Shown one piece after another: positions 11,384 through 23,825 of a stretch of 64,000 nucleotides of DNA. The notes under the pieces were generated by a model. The model was not told the origin of the DNA. It saw only the letters and a list, made by a program, of their open reading frames with translations, and did no database searches. A program made the position numbers and the translations under genes. The DNA comes from Rosa chinensis. Its lineage: Eukaryota > Streptophyta > Magnoliopsida > Rosales > Rosaceae. The stretch spans positions 14,806,001-14,870,000 of the forward strand of contig NC_037090.1 in assembly GCF_002994745.2 (NCBI RefSeq). Direction: 5' to 3'. How positions within the stretch are numbered: position 1 is the stretch's first letter; each line of letters begins with the position of its first letter.

Positions 11384-14062
11384 ATGTGGCCGGCTCTCCT
11401 CGCCGCAGCAGTAGCCGCCTCCACCGGACTCCTCGCCAAAAACCACCTCTTCAAGCCCGCCGCCGAGATCACAGACTCCGATCCGCAGAACGACGCCGTC
11501 TCGGACGATGCGACGCCGCAGCGCTCCGTCGCTTCTGTTTCTCGGTCTCCGATGCTGCCGTGGGAGAGCGACTGCGAGGATCAAATGAAGGAGGGGATCT
11601 TTAGGTTTTCGAGCGACGGCGGGAGCGGGAAGAAGAAGAAGAAGAAGACCAGGTTTCGGTTGAAGAAGAAAGATGTGGTGGAGGAGCAGAAGAAGAAGAG
11701 TGGGAGGAGAGCTGGTGTTTGCTTGAAGAAGAGGAAGACTGTAGCTTCCAAATGTGGATCGTCTTCTGATTCCAAAGGTTTGATCTCTAAATTGTGATTC
11801 TGAAAGTTATGAGGAATTATGCTCAGTGTGTTTCTTTTATGGTGTTTATTGCTTTTCGATTCGATATTACTTTTGTGTTTGATCATTACTGCTTGAAATT
11901 CTTGATTAGGTTGTGTAAACTTTGTGGAACTTGGATCTGATTAGGCATTCAAGAGCCAAATTATTGGCCCCATTATATTCCCAATTGAATTTTAAACAAG
12001 TAGGGTCAAGTACTAATTTTTGAGGAAAAGTTCTCTTTTGGAAAAGAGTTTTTGTTGTTTCGTAGATTTTTTTTTTTAATAAAGAAAATACTATGAATCA
12101 TATGTCATGAGTCCATGAGCTAACCTTGGAAGGATCTTGTATAGAATATTATGGTTTGGTAAGGAAGATTTCTGGGGCCAAGTTTATTACAAGGGATTTA
12201 GTGTTTCATTTGGCATAAGAATCTCCTTTTGCTGAAGGATTTAGTGGACCCTGATGGTTTCTTTGCTATAAAAGCATATTTAAAAAAATCCAATTCTCCT
12301 TGATTTTTAATATTCTAATCTTCCAAAGATATTTTGGGTTGAAGAGGAAAAGGCAACATTGTTTGTGCCTTTGTGGTATTCTAGTTTAAGTATGCTGGTA
12401 TTCAATTACATATTACTGCTATCTTGAGATGATTACATTGCAAGGGTATCAGAGAGTTGAGATCTAAAGAATGCTGATAAGTTTTTTTTAAAGACTTAAA
12501 AAATCCTTTTTAAGTTCGCTGTTAATTGGAAGTCTAATTACAGTCTACGAAAGCATTTGATCTCCATCATTGTGCTGTTTAAATCAGACACATATTGTAG
12601 ATACATAATGGCATGTTTTGAGAGTAGTTCAGAAATTTTAGTCTTCTATAAGCTTTTCCAGTGGTTTTCTTCTTTAGGTGACTATTGTCTTGGTATAGCA
12701 ATCCCCTTCATAAAATTGATTATGTTTACCTTTTGTTGCACTCCTCAGATACTAGCTCATTGTTTAGTTGGGGACTTAACATTGGGATCATGTACATGAT
12801 GACTGCTGGAAAAGCGGAAATCAATAAGCTGAACACTACCATGGATGAGACTGCAAAAGTTGTGCAGGAGTTAAAATCTGAGCTAAATAAAAGAAAAGCA
12901 TCACAGAGTCAGCAAGTTTCTTGTTCTGAAAGTGAAGCCAATACACAAGTTCAGAGCCCTAGTTGCAAGTGTACTCAGACAGAACTCAAGAAGTCAAGTG
13001 CAGAAAACAGTGAACCTAATTATATGAGAGCTTCCAGTTTTCATATATTTGATGATGGCGAATGTCCAAGTAGTGTTCTTACAGAGGATCAGGAGCCTGA
13101 GCCAGAGGTGATGGACATGGATCAATTGGAAGCAGAACTTGAGTCTGAACTGCAAAAACTTCCATGGTGCTCCACAGAAGCTCCTCATCAAGAGGGATTC
13201 AGAAATCTGGGAAAGGTCAGTCTTTAATTCTTTATAGTCTATTACATCCTCTTTGAAATTGTTGAATATGTGCCTTTATGCTGTTGCTGTCATCTACAGC
13301 TAACAATTAGTACTTATAAAATTGTGGACAAGAATTCGGCAGTCCCTGAATCATGCATGTTGGGCGGTGATCAAAACTGATCACCACTAGGGTTATAAGT
13401 ACACCCTGGATCTACCAAAGAGTTACAACCATATGTTGTACTCAAAACCTACTCCTCATGTGCCTTGATTGTGTATAACAGTATTGTGCTTTTGCTCGTT
13501 TCTTTGATAAAATGAAATGGTGAAAATCATGTTCTGCATGACTTATTTTCCTTACAAAAATGCTTGCTTCCATTTTAGGATATTGTCTCTGAAGTCTCAG
13601 CACAAAAATTTCAGGGACAAGCAGCTCAAGGTATTGATATCGAGCAATTTCAAGGAGTATTACCAGCTGAACTAGACCAGAAGTTATGCCATGTGCTCAT
13701 CGAACAGCAGGAAAGCCAAATTGTGGAGCTGGAATCCGAACTGCAGTCGGCCCAATCCAAACTCCAAGAAAAAGAAACTGAACTTCGAGCATTGAAGGAC
13801 TGTGTTAAACGCCTAACTCAGTTATCCCTTTCAACTGTCTCAGGCAGGACTTCACCTCCTTTTAAGACCTTTCTCATTTTCCTTGCATTAATTCTCTACT
13901 CTACTTGGTTCCAGAACTAACATAAAGCTTTGTTTCCCAGATGATGAAAATGAGGCTCACAATGAACAAGAGCAGATAACTGGTTGGAATTACAACACGG
14001 AGAGATCTGAGTCAATAAAACCAGTGGTTGGGATGAAAAGACCTATAGATTCTGAATCCTGA
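11384..14062 (+). CDS. POLAR-like protein (stomatal-lineage polarity family)
   Basis: Four exons (11384-11777, 12749-13215, 13579-13843, 13941-14062) give 415 aa. The N-terminus is a short hydrophobic start MWPALLAAAVAASTGLLAK, followed by a Lys-rich stretch. Exon 2 opens with SWGLNIGIMYMMTAGKAEIN, the segment I associate with Arabidopsis POLAR and its paralogues, then an acidic coiled coil DQLEAELESELQKLPW (about 250-270). Exon 3 holds a second coiled coil LIEQQESQIVELESELQ. POLAR is a scaffold that marks cell polarity in asymmetric stomatal-lineage divisions; equivalent function here is inference. Intron 3 must use a GC donor (CAG/GCAGGA at 13843/13844) to keep frame with the TTTCCCAG acceptor. 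A hAT element ends 226 bp upstream of the ATG. Confidence 0.75.
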
Positions 14063-15920
14063 TGATACAGCCAAGGGGTATGGTAGTAATTTACCAATTT
14101 ACTAGACTATTATAGATATATATAGGAAGTTAGCCGGCAATTTTAATGTCATGGGTGTGCTATACCGATCCAAATCAAGCAACCCTACATTACCTGTGTA
14201 CAAACATGTGCAAATTTCCCTTGTAAACAAAACTGGCAGTTTGCCTTTCTTGCGTTCTGCTCTGCCCATGTAATATTAAACTCTGCTAGTCGCTATTATA
14301 ATGCTTAGTGTCTAGAGCTCGACACTATTTACCAAGTTGAAGAACCCCAACTCCCACATTGACTTGCTTGCCCTGCCCTGCTTCTTTTCTCAGTGCCTCT
14401 GAAACTTAAGTTGACCTTTTGTTTTCTTGCTTGGTCTGTAAGGGGTCATAATTCAGTAGCAAATCAAATTGCTATTATTGCACTGAGAAGTGTAGGTTGG
14501 TGTGAAATGTGTAGGGCAAAGATTGGAAAAATAGGAGTGAGACTGATAGGAACGAGAAACTTCTTCTCGTGGGGTGGTGGATGGGTCTCTGGCTTTGCGG
14601 AGAGACAGGATGATAGGAATGTGGAGCCATTTTAAGGAGTTGCGTGTTGGAGAATTTGGTTTTCGTTTTCCTACGTCAAAGATGAATTTTTGTTTACGGC
14701 TATAGGGTCTCTATCACTAAAAGAATAGTGGGGAGATTACGCGTCTACGTCATGATTAGTACTTTTATTTTGGACTAATGACGATTAGTGCCTTGAAGGA
14801 GTTATGGAATTTGGCCTAATGACATCTCTTCCCTTTTGTTTAAGATAGCGTTTCAGGGTTGTACCGGGTCATTGGGTAACTTTTGTTGTAAATACAATTT
14901 CTGGAACGATGTAAGAATTGAACTGCTCGGATATTGGCCCTGCCGGAAATGCTAGCGACAAACAGTTGGCAACGAGCATGTAGATGATTCTCAAAGCGTT
15001 GATGTATGTAGGTTATCGTGAATTATGTATATATCTACGGTTCGAAATTGCTCATGCGCTTGCAAATGATTGTCCTGAACAATTTGCGTTATATTAGAAC
15101 GATCAAACCTCTTATTTTACTTAATTATAACTCCATTTCTTATCCTCCCCACACAATGCCAAGGGCACAGTTCTAAACACTTTTAGCACAGGCAAACTTC
15201 AGAGATGGATACTGCTTGGTTGTATAGCCAAATTAGTCTCTGAATTGTCAATTCCATATTAGGTTGGGGTGTTTATGCATGTGCTTGCATTGTTTAGTCA
15301 ATTGGAAGGTTTATCGGTACAACCACACATAAAATTATTAATCTATCCCATAATTGCTCATGTCACACTAGATGTTACACACACAACCCACATTGTTTTT
15401 TTCCTTCCCTTTTTAAGTTTTAACCTACTTACATGATCAAGGGAAAGACCAACTGCACTAGTAATGACTAATGAGTATTTCATTGAAAAGAAGGCATGCA
15501 TCAATCCCCATCCTGGTTCAAAAGTCAAAACAAAACCCCACAATTTATGAAGATCTGACGGTTAAGATTGCATCAAGATTTTCTTACAAAATGCAGGCGA
15601 TTATTACAGTTACAAGGCTATATTTTATTGCATACGCTACAAATAGTGTCCCAAAAGTTAAATGCAAAAAATATAAAACTGACCTCTGAGTCCAAACAGA
15701 ACCCTACACTACACCACCTCTGAAAAATAGCCAAAATGTTTACGGTCCGATTCACCATCCGTGCAACCAAAACAGGATAAAATAATTTTCACACCAAAAA
15801 AGAAAAATAGAAGAAGAAACCAAAAACTGAAGCCAAAACAGAGCAAAGAGCTTCAGAGTCACCCATTTCAGAGCAAGAGAGCTTCTTTCAATCTTGAGCT
15901 TGACAGATAGAGAGGGGGAG
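14063..15920. other. Intergenic DNA between the POLAR-like and protamine-P1-like genes
   Basis: Contains the likely 3' UTR of the POLAR-like gene (first few hundred bases) and the promoter of the next gene. No further gene or element could be supported. Confidence 0.4.
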
Positions 15921-15955
15921 AGGGAGAGAGAGAGAGAGAGGCTTGGTGGGTGGAA

Positions 15956-16972
15956 ATGAAGCTACCCGCGAAGCCCATATCGAGTCCGGGTCGGAGCGAC
16001 AAGTTCCCGCCGCCGTTGATGAGGTTTCTGAGGAGCAATGTCGGGAGCAAAAGCCGAGGTCGGTTACGTGCGAGTCCGATGTTCGTGAGGAAGAAGAACA
16101 CGACCGCCGTCGAAACACAAGAGCCGTCGTCGCCGAAAGTGACCTGCATGGGCCAGGTTCGGGTCAGGCGGTCGTCCTCCGCGGCTTGTTCGCGACCCGG
16201 ACGGGGAAGAAGTGCCGGAGCTCCGACCCGGAAACGGTTCGGGTGGATCCAAAACGCCGTGTTCTGCAGCGATTTTCCCGGGAAAATCAAGCCCAAGTCT
16301 TGCAGACACCTCTGGCGGAAATGGGTTCCGTTTTTTCAAGTTGGGTTTTGCACCAGAGTTCAAATCGAAAAAGACCCACCAAAAGTTGAGACCCAATTTG
16401 GGGAAGCAACTGATGGGTTTTGTTCAGGTGATGATGAAGAAGAAGAAGAAGAACCAGAATTTGAAAGAAAAGCCAAGGCTTTTGCTGCTTCTAGCTTTTC
16501 GCCACCCAAGAACGCTTTGCTCTTAACTCGATGCAGATCTGCGCCGTACAGGTCGTCTTCTTTGGCTAGTAGATTTTGGGGCTCACCAGACAGAGCTAAA
16601 GAAGAAACAGGGGAAGAAGAAGAACAGAGCAAAACAGGGGAAGCAGAACAGAGCATCGAGCCCCAAAACAGAGAAAATGGCAGCGAAAATAAGAGACCCA
16701 CATCGGAAAGAGAGTCCATTTCGGAACAAGAATCGAGAACTGAGCAACAAAATGAAGAAAAGATGCAATTTTTCAAGGGATTGGAAAACTCAATCAGAGA
16801 AAGAATGGCCAAATCTGCGAGCATTGAATATTCGAATGAAGTGGAGTTTGGATCAGATTCTGCTCGGCCTATGATTCTCACAAGGTGTAAGTCAGAACCA
16901 GCAAGAACAGCAGCAGAGAAGCTCGACCCAGATTCGTTGATTCATTCCCACCGATTGTTTGTGATTAATTAG
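15956..16972 (+). CDS. Plant protamine-P1-like family protein
   Basis: An intronless frame of 338 aa. The start is the ATG at 15956; the open frame extends six bases further upstream only to a GTG, which a plant gene would not use. It opens MKLPAKPISSPGRSDKFPPP and MRFLRSNVGSKSRGR, Arg/Ser-rich, then has SPMFVRKKNT, a low-complexity acidic tract (DDEEEEEEPE, about 160), two similar short motifs (LLTRCRSAP and ILTRCKSEPAR) and a Glu/Gln-rich C-terminal half. This layout matches plant proteins labelled protamine P1 family, whose function is unknown. The repeated TRCxS(A/E)P motif looks like a phosphorylation or docking site, by inference only. A (GA)n tract precedes the ATG. Confidence 0.7.
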   Translation: MKLPAKPISSPGRSDKFPPPLMRFLRSNVGSKSRGRLRASPMFVRKKNTTAVETQEPSSPKVTCMGQVRVRRSSSAACSRPGRGRSAGAPTRKRFGWIQNAVFCSDFPGKIKPKSCRHLWRKWVPFFQVGFCTRVQIEKDPPKVETQFGEATDGFCSGDDEEEEEEPEFERKAKAFAASSFSPPKNALLLTRCRSAPYRSSSLASRFWGSPDRAKEETGEEEEQSKTGEAEQSIEPQNRENGSENKRPTSERESISEQESRTEQQNEEKMQFFKGLENSIRERMAKSASIEYSNEVEFGSDSARPMILTRCKSEPARTAAEKLDPDSLIHSHRLFVIN

Positions 16973-19468
16973 TTTTCAATTTCCTTTTTTTTTTATTTGA
17001 TGTTAGTATCTGACTGAACAGTGAATATAGTTTTCAATTTTTCGGTGCAAGTTTTTCGCATCTGGGGCTGTACGAGGGAATCTCCATGGCCTCCAACTCT
17101 TATCAGTTTGGTTATATAAAAAAATGTACACCGGAAGCTGAAGATAAAAGAGAAGCCTAAAACAAATCTCTGCATTTGTTTCAGCTACGAGTCATCGCCA
17201 TCAAAACAACCTCATGTGCAGCTTTTTATTTATTGCAGACTTTAGTGCCATTCATTATAGAACTAGTTTTTCTGTGTCTTGGAGTTATCAAGGAACACTT
17301 TCCATGGATTCGTTTGGGTGTTTCTGCTTTTTGGCCATATGGGACTTGGATTAGTATAATGCACCATTGGATACTCTGACCAATCTTTTTCATTTGCATG
17401 AAGGGTTGAAGCCAATATGATATTAGGGTTTGAGGAGACCCCATTTCTTGATTTCTTCATGTAACATGCATGTTACTTGGTGGTGGTGTTGTCTTATTGG
17501 ATACTGCATCATAAATTTGGATCAAAGAGGAACTCCAATTCAATGTGACACTTTTATTTTTTATGGTGGATTTCAAATATTGTGAAAGTATATACAAAAA
17601 TTTGTACTTTGAAAGGGTCTTACATAATGTCTTAGGTACACTTAAGAATACTCTTTTTTATAGTAATTTCATGACTCGCATGTGAAAGTCTCACACGGAC
17701 ATATGAGATTATACTATATTTGAGCGAACACAAGAATTAACTTTTCAATCATAAACTCAACAAAACAAGCTCATTTGACAATCACCTATTTGGAGTGGTG
17801 GATCCATGAAGTGGTGAAGGGTCAGCTAATTCTCAATTTTTTTCCCCTTGTCATAATCAGTTAACGGTCTCAAATACACAACTAAATTTCCTAAAGCCTA
17901 AAGACAACCATGCGTTGTATATGAGTTGAAGTTTTCTCAAAAGTTTATGTATCTCACTCTCCGAATACCATGAAGTGGTGCAAGTGAAACTTCGACTTTT
18001 AAAAGCTGGGTGCTCATTAGAAGCTCTATGTTAGACACTTGGACCTTTGCTTGGCGACGTGTAATTTACAAAAAATAGGTCGGAATACAAAAACAATCTA
18101 ATATTAGTTCAAGTTAAAGTGTTAAACGGTTATTTGTGAATTTACCTAGATGTAGCTTACCACATTGATAAATCCAATAATCAATAATGGTATCGAGAAG
18201 TCTTTTTGTAACATTTTCATATAAATGAAGAGGAACCTTCCTTCTTTTGACTAAACACATGGGAGAGAATACCAAAATCTTATATTGCTATATCATTCTG
18301 CGGTATATGCTTCCAAATATTGCTTCAGATTGTCGCAGACTTTATTGGACCTAAATACACAATTCATAGAACATTGGATTCATAAAGCCCAATAAACCAA
18401 GATGTTCGTTTGTAATTTTCTTGGTGATGGGGACTTCTCAATAGATTATTTTACCAGCATAGTCAACTATGAAATATTTCATTTGCAGGAATTCAAAATA
18501 ATTTTTTTTCTTAAAAAAAAAAAAAAAACACTCTAAAGATGTAAGGTAATTGTCATCAAGCTCCTCCGAACCAACCTGATTCTTTTTGAGGTTCTCCTTG
18601 AGTTTCCTTCTACACGTATCAAGTCCGTATCCATTTTCATATACTCGATGCATTTTGTGAGGTTCTAAAAGTTCCTTCTTGTCATTTCATAGAGGTGTTG
18701 ATATGTTTTGCACTTTTGCTTCCATGGCCGGTGGTGGATCGTCTTTCACTTGGTTTTAGTGTCCATCTTCCTGAGTTGGAAACTTTGGCTAGTCCTGATC
18801 ATTAGTCGGTCACTGGAGCTTGGTGGTGGCTCTCCTTCCAATGTCTAGGTCCTAGACATGGTGCTGCTTGGTTGGAGTTACTGATTCCGACTGGTGATGG
18901 TTTGGACTTGTGCACGCTGCACATGTGTGATGGTGGTACAAAACGTAAGTGATTGTTGTTGGCGGGGGTTGCGCTTCCGAGTGGAGCTAGTTTGGTTAGT
19001 TGTTGGATGAACTAGTTTAGTAATTTAATTTTAATTTTGTCTTTTTATAAGAATTTTAATTAAAAAGATAGAGAAAAAATATGGAGTGTAAAATGAGGAA
19101 TGTGAATTTCACTTTCCTTAAGTGACAGTTACTAAATATGCAACACATAATGAAATGCCCATCCTCTCCGACCATGACATAGCTGTTGTTGATGTAGGAC
19201 TTGGACCCAACAAGACGCCCCACGACATACTAATACACTACTAAGCTAACTTTTATGATCATGTGGTCTTCATAAACACACAAATCTATTATACTTGAAA
19301 TAATCTAGCCATAAAATGTGGTCTACATTTGGCACCACAACTAATTAACCTCACAGAATTAGTGATTGACTGTGTCTAATGTCTATTCTCTTGTGACTTG
19401 CTAAAAATACTAAACATATCATGCCTAATTTTCTGGAAATAAATTTTAGAAATTGGAAAACACTTTCC
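16973..19468. other. Intergenic DNA, no gene recognised
   Basis: 2.5 kb of AT-rich sequence. The stretch 18660-19020 is GC-richer (TGGTGGTGGATCG, GGTGGTGGCTCTCC) and resembles decayed coding or retroelement DNA, but no frame is open and I cannot assign it. Confidence 0.4.
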
Positions 19469-19475
19469 TATAAAT
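19469..19475 (+). promoter_or_regulatory. TATA box of the defensin-like gene
   Basis: TATAAAT about 115 bp before the start codon at 19588, in a sensible position for transcription of a small secreted-peptide gene. Confidence 0.5.
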
Positions 19476-19587
19476 TGAGGAAAATTGGGATATCCTCACT
19501 CGCATCACTTGAAATAAGATTGCCAAATTGTTGGAGGTCTGATTCTACTACCAATAACAACAGATCTCCCCTCGAAGTTTTTCAAAG

Positions 19588-21426
19588 ATGGCAAAATCCG
19601 TTTGCTCTACCACAGTTGTTCTCGTGGTTGCTTTCCTTCTGATTGCTTCATTTGGTGAGGAAACCAACATTATTTATCAAATTTCAATTGATCCCTAGTG
19701 TTGCTATTCATTTTTCATATTTTTGGATATGCATATGTTGGTCTTGATTTTTAATCGAATATTTGTAATTATTACACATCTAAGGTTTCGTCTAATGTTG
19801 GTTCTTCTTAACTAGATAAGAGCATATTTAGCAATGTTAGCTATATTTTAGTCAAATTTTAACTAAAGTAGCTAAAAAGTTATTCTGGCTAGCCACTTTT
19901 AAAATATGTCTGCATCAGTTCTCTCTATTTTAGCTAGTTTTGAATTTATATTATTTTTTTAATGAAGATTAAATAGTTTAAATGTATTTTTCAATTATAT
20001 AAAATAATCCAAAAGGAATGTTTTAAATTATAGAGAGCCTCACCTCACTCTCTATATTTAAGAGAGTCTTTAATAAATTCCTACTATAGGTTAGTAGGGC
20101 GAGGTGGGCGTTGTCCTGGTTTGTGCACCCTAAGTGCCGTGTCTGGCCTAGGACGGCAGCGAGTTCCTTGCATCGTCAAATGATCGCAGCCTCCTAGTGG
20201 CAGAATGAAACCAACTGACTCCGAAGTTATTTTTCGGTGACAACGTAGTGGGAAAGTTGGTCGTATTAGTATATTATGGCTCCGTGTGAGCATATATTTT
20301 CTTTCCGGTATGTCGCCAAAATTGTAAAGCAAATGGAGTAGCCAGTTGTGCACTCTTTGCTAATTGGTGTGTGTTAGAATACCTAAGATTAGTAGAGACT
20401 CCTGATATTATTTCGGGATGTTCTCATCAGGCTTATTGTAATATGGGGTTTAGGCACTATGTCCCCCCCCCCCTTGTATTCTATGGTTTCATTAATGGTT
20501 ATGGTTTAAGAGCAGCCGTTTTGGTCCTACCTCAAAAAAAAAAAAAAAGCCTCATCTCACTCTCTATATTTAAGTGCGAGATAATTTAAATTAAAAGTGG
20601 AGAGTCACTTACGAGTCTGGTGCATATTAAATCGATAAAAAAAACTAAATATACTCTCCAAAATATATAAGGAGCCAAGAAAGAGAATATGCTAAAAAGA
20701 GCATACAATAACTATACAAGTCAAATTCCTCTTTTGTAAGAAATGTCAGTTGGGAGGGTTGAATGGGTATTAGAATAGCTGTGCCGTCCCCATCCCTGAC
20801 CTAGTTCCTCCAAATATTGAGGATTTTTCATCCCCGTAACTGTTGGGGGATCATGAAATTAAAACCAAAACATCATAGCGGGTGAGTTGGAATTATGTTT
20901 TTTGAGTGGTGTATAACCAACAACTACACATACCTGAATGACTACAACGCTGTAGAATTGGAATTATTTCAGTCTTTCCAGTCATTATTCTTTACTTAGA
21001 ATTCAAATTTAATTACATGAGCTATGTTTAATTGCAGATATGACAGTTTGTTTGCTCATAACTAAAGATTCCTTGACAGGAGTAACTATGGATCATATTG
21101 CAAATTAGTGCTAATTTTTTCTTGAATATTACAGAAACTTGATAACAAGTATGACATTGATAATGTTCAAAATGAATGCGTACCAACAAAGAAAATACTT
21201 ATGTTACATTATTGTGATAGGTCATTGATTTATTATTATCTTTCAGCAACGACAATGGTTGAAGGAAAAAGCAAAAGCTGTAAGAAGGCGAGCGAATCCT
21301 TTACAACCCCATGCAACAATCACCCAGAATGCGATAAAAAAATGCAGAGAAGTGGAGAAAGCACAGTCAGGTGGTCTTTGCCGAAAAGAAGGGGAAGTGA
21401 AAAAGTGTTTCTGCTATATGTGCTAA
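19588..21426 (+). pseudogene. Defensin-like cysteine-rich peptide gene, frameshifted
   Basis: Exon 1 (19588-19654) encodes MAKSVCSTTVVLVVAFLLIA, a signal peptide. The intron starts GTGAGG at 19655 and ends TTTCAG at 21246. Exon 2 begins in frame with the first mature cysteines (SKSC, TTPC, PEC) but loses frame in a run of seven A (21336-21342). One frame over, the remaining cysteines and a stop at 21424-21426 follow in plant-defensin spacing (GxC, then CFCYMC). Eight cysteines in that pattern fit a CS-alpha-beta fold, usually antimicrobial or signalling. As written, translation continues out of frame to 21452. Either the gene is recently dead or the A run is a homopolymer error. One intron after the signal peptide is normal for the family; this one is lengthened by a LINE fragment. 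Confidence 0.75.
20063..20548 (+). mobile_element. 5'-truncated LINE fragment with poly(A) and 26-bp TSD
   Basis: Flanked by a 26-bp direct repeat with one mismatch (20037-20062, 20549-20574) and ending in 15 A (20534-20548), a clear target-primed retrotransposition signature. A decayed frame reads ANGVASCALFA then VETPDIISG, like the C-terminal end of plant LINE RNase H domains. It contains a C run (about 20462-20473). It lies in the intron of the defensin-like gene. Confidence 0.8.
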
Positions 21427-21510
21427 AATTTTGGCTGAATCTTCACATCTAGCCTTTTAATTTCAGTTTCTAATGTAAATACTGTGCTTTGCGACTGAAA
21501 CTACAAGAAC

Positions 21511-21804
21511 TAAGGGCATCTCCAAGAGACTACTTATTTCAAAATAAATTTAATATTTAGTTAATTTTAGGCTAAAATTATATTCTAACATAATACTTAA
21601 ACAAAAGTTAAATTTAACTTTTGCTAAATTCTCTAGCTAAATACAAGCTATATTTAGCTAGAGATGGAGAGAATTTAACTAAAACATAAATTTAGTTTGA
21701 GATTTAGGTATTCTGCTGGAGCATAACTCAATAGCTAACTAGTTATATTTCACTTTTAGCTACTTTTAGCTAGGAAAATAAGTATCACTGTTGGAGATGC
21801 TTAT
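21511..21804. mobile_element. MITE with GGGCATCTCCAA-type ends
   Basis: The left end AAGGGCATCTCCAA is mirrored by TTGGAGATGCTTA at the right, around an AT-rich, TAGCTA-rich interior of about 290 bp. It lies immediately downstream of the defensin-like gene. The target duplication is not clear. Confidence 0.6.
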
Positions 21805-22958
21805 AACTTTGGAAATGTGACACCCAAGTTTTTTTTATTTTTATTTTTATTAATATATTTTTTGTGGAGAATAAACGATAGTTTTATTATCAAGCTGGTA
21901 CTATTTCAAGAAACTTGTTACGTAGCGACTCAATTAAAATGATTTCCCCACATATAACACTAGATTTACGTTAGCTTGACCACTCAATAACACAATTTTT
22001 TTTTTACCGAGTACAAAATATAATAAAAATCATATTAACCCTCTATTCCAAATTTAACTAAGATGTCATATAAATCTTAAAAAGAACCATATCAGCAATG
22101 TCCATAAGGTTTATTTATTTTAAAATAAAATCAAAGTAAATTAGCATGCGAATCCTAGGAACCAAGGAGAAACTGTAGCCACCGTTGCAGTTGAAGCAAC
22201 CACCATCATCAAAATCCTCACCATGTAGCTCATGCATTGTAGCGTAAAGAACCGGACAAATATAAATTGGTAGAACCATGACTGATGAGTCAACTCGGTC
22301 AAGTACTGCAACTTTTCTTAGGCGCAACGACCTTGAAACCCCGTAGTAGTAACTATCATTATATCCAATATTAGATCGACAAACAAACACTCGGTTGGAA
22401 GCGAATCTAGAGAAGGAATCATATCAACGGCCAACGTTAGCCACCAACAGAGTTGGAACAGGAGGGTCGTCGGGAGAAGGAGAAATATTTTGCTAGCGAA
22501 CGGAGAAGTGCAGTGCCTTGCAACGCCGAAGAAATATTCTAACGCAGAATGTCGACGGAGAGGTGACTGGCTACATTGAGCAACCCTAGCCTATTCACAG
22601 TTTGACACCATCAAAATACAGACTTCTGTTATCTGAACTAATCGATGTTCCCACAAAAAAGTGAAAGCAGCAGAGTGCAAAAATCTATTGTGAAAGTATT
22701 GTTGTGTCATCCAAGTTTAGAACGCTGGAATTGCATAAATTCAATTTATAAAAATATAGTGTACATATACACACATGTATCCTATTGTGAAAGTATTGTT
22801 GTGTCATCCAAGTTTGGAATATGCTGGAATTGTACAAATTCAATTTATGCGCATAAAATAGCGTAAGTATATACCAACATGTATTGATACAAATTCACAT
22901 AATATAGAGGTATTAAAATTAATTACGAGTTCATGGTTTGAACTTTGAAGGCTATGGC
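21805..22958. other. Intergenic DNA with a 97-bp tandem duplication
   Basis: A segment beginning CTATTGTGAAAGTATTGTTG occurs at 22685 and again at 22782, about 90% alike by eye, ending near 22878. A minus-strand frame at 22115-22390 is Cys/Gly-rich at one point but matches nothing I recognise and is probably not a gene. Confidence 0.5.
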
Positions 22959-23825
22959 TAGACGTGGCAAACGGGCCACTAAGCACGAACACGGTCTGGG
23001 CCTGACACGCTTAAAAGCGGCCCGGCACTGCCCAAGCCCGTTAGTGGCCCGGCACGTTAGAATAACGGGTCGGGCTGGGCCTAAAAATATTGGTCCGGCC
23101 AGGCCCGAGCCCATAATGGGCCCGACACTGCCCGAGCACGACATATTGTGGGCCGGCCCGTTACAAACACAAAATTTCATTTAAAAAAAAAAAAAATATT
23201 AAAAACCTACAATGATGAGATTTGAATATGAGACATTTTTATTTAAAATCTCATGATAATTCCACCAATGTTTTCTTTTATGTTGTCAAAATAATGAAAC
23301 AAAACATTATATCCTTATTTTGACATAAGTATTTTTTCTAAATATTAAATATATGTTTATTAATAAAGACTAATCTCATAATAATACAACTATAGAATGA
23401 AGGAAAAAATAATAGATACTAAATCTTCATTATATTAATAAAGATTAATCTCACACTAATATACTAAAAACAATATATTTTGAGTTTTTTTTTTCTTTCT
23501 TTCTTATAGTGGAATATAAAAAATTATTAGAAATGTAATCTTAAAAAGCTAAGATTAAGAAAAACGTTGTAGAACTTAATTTATTTTAATTTTCTAAATA
23601 GTTAAATAAAATTAATTTTTATTTGTTCAAATTAAGATTTTAAAATCGTGCTTTATAGTGGGTAGGCACGAGCACGGCCGATTATTGACCTGGCACGAGC
23701 ATGGCCCGACACGATATGGGCTCGGGCCGGGCTTAATGTTTAAGTAAATGGGCCGGCCCAAGCAAGGCACGAAGCACGACTAGGTCCGCTTAAAATGGGC
23801 CGGGCCGGCCCGTTTGCCACCTCTA
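22959..23825. mobile_element. Non-autonomous TIR element, GC-rich ends
   Basis: The left end is TAGACGTGGCAAACGGGCC and the inverted right end TAGAGGTGGCAAACGGGCC. Both subterminal zones (about 130-190 bp) are packed with GGCCCGGCACG-type repeats around an AT-rich core without coding capacity. The flanks share GGCTATGGC (22950-22958, 23826-23834), 9 bp. The termini look hAT-like, but hAT normally duplicates 8 bp, so superfamily assignment is uncertain. Confidence 0.75.

Noticed and set aside
15868..16881. Long minus-strand and alternative-frame ORFs overlapping the protamine-P1-like gene
   Set aside because: They are shadows of the real plus-strand frame, which carries conserved motifs (LLTRCRSAP, ILTRCKSEPAR); the antisense translations are low-complexity.
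19818..20704. A larger TIR element enclosing the LINE in the defensin-like intron
   Set aside because: AGAGCATATTTAGCA and GAGAATATGCTAAAAAGAGCAT are only loosely inverted and no target duplication was found.
22115..22390. 91-aa minus-strand ORF with a Cys/Gly-rich patch
   Set aside because: No family match, no plausible promoter or splice context; probably chance.
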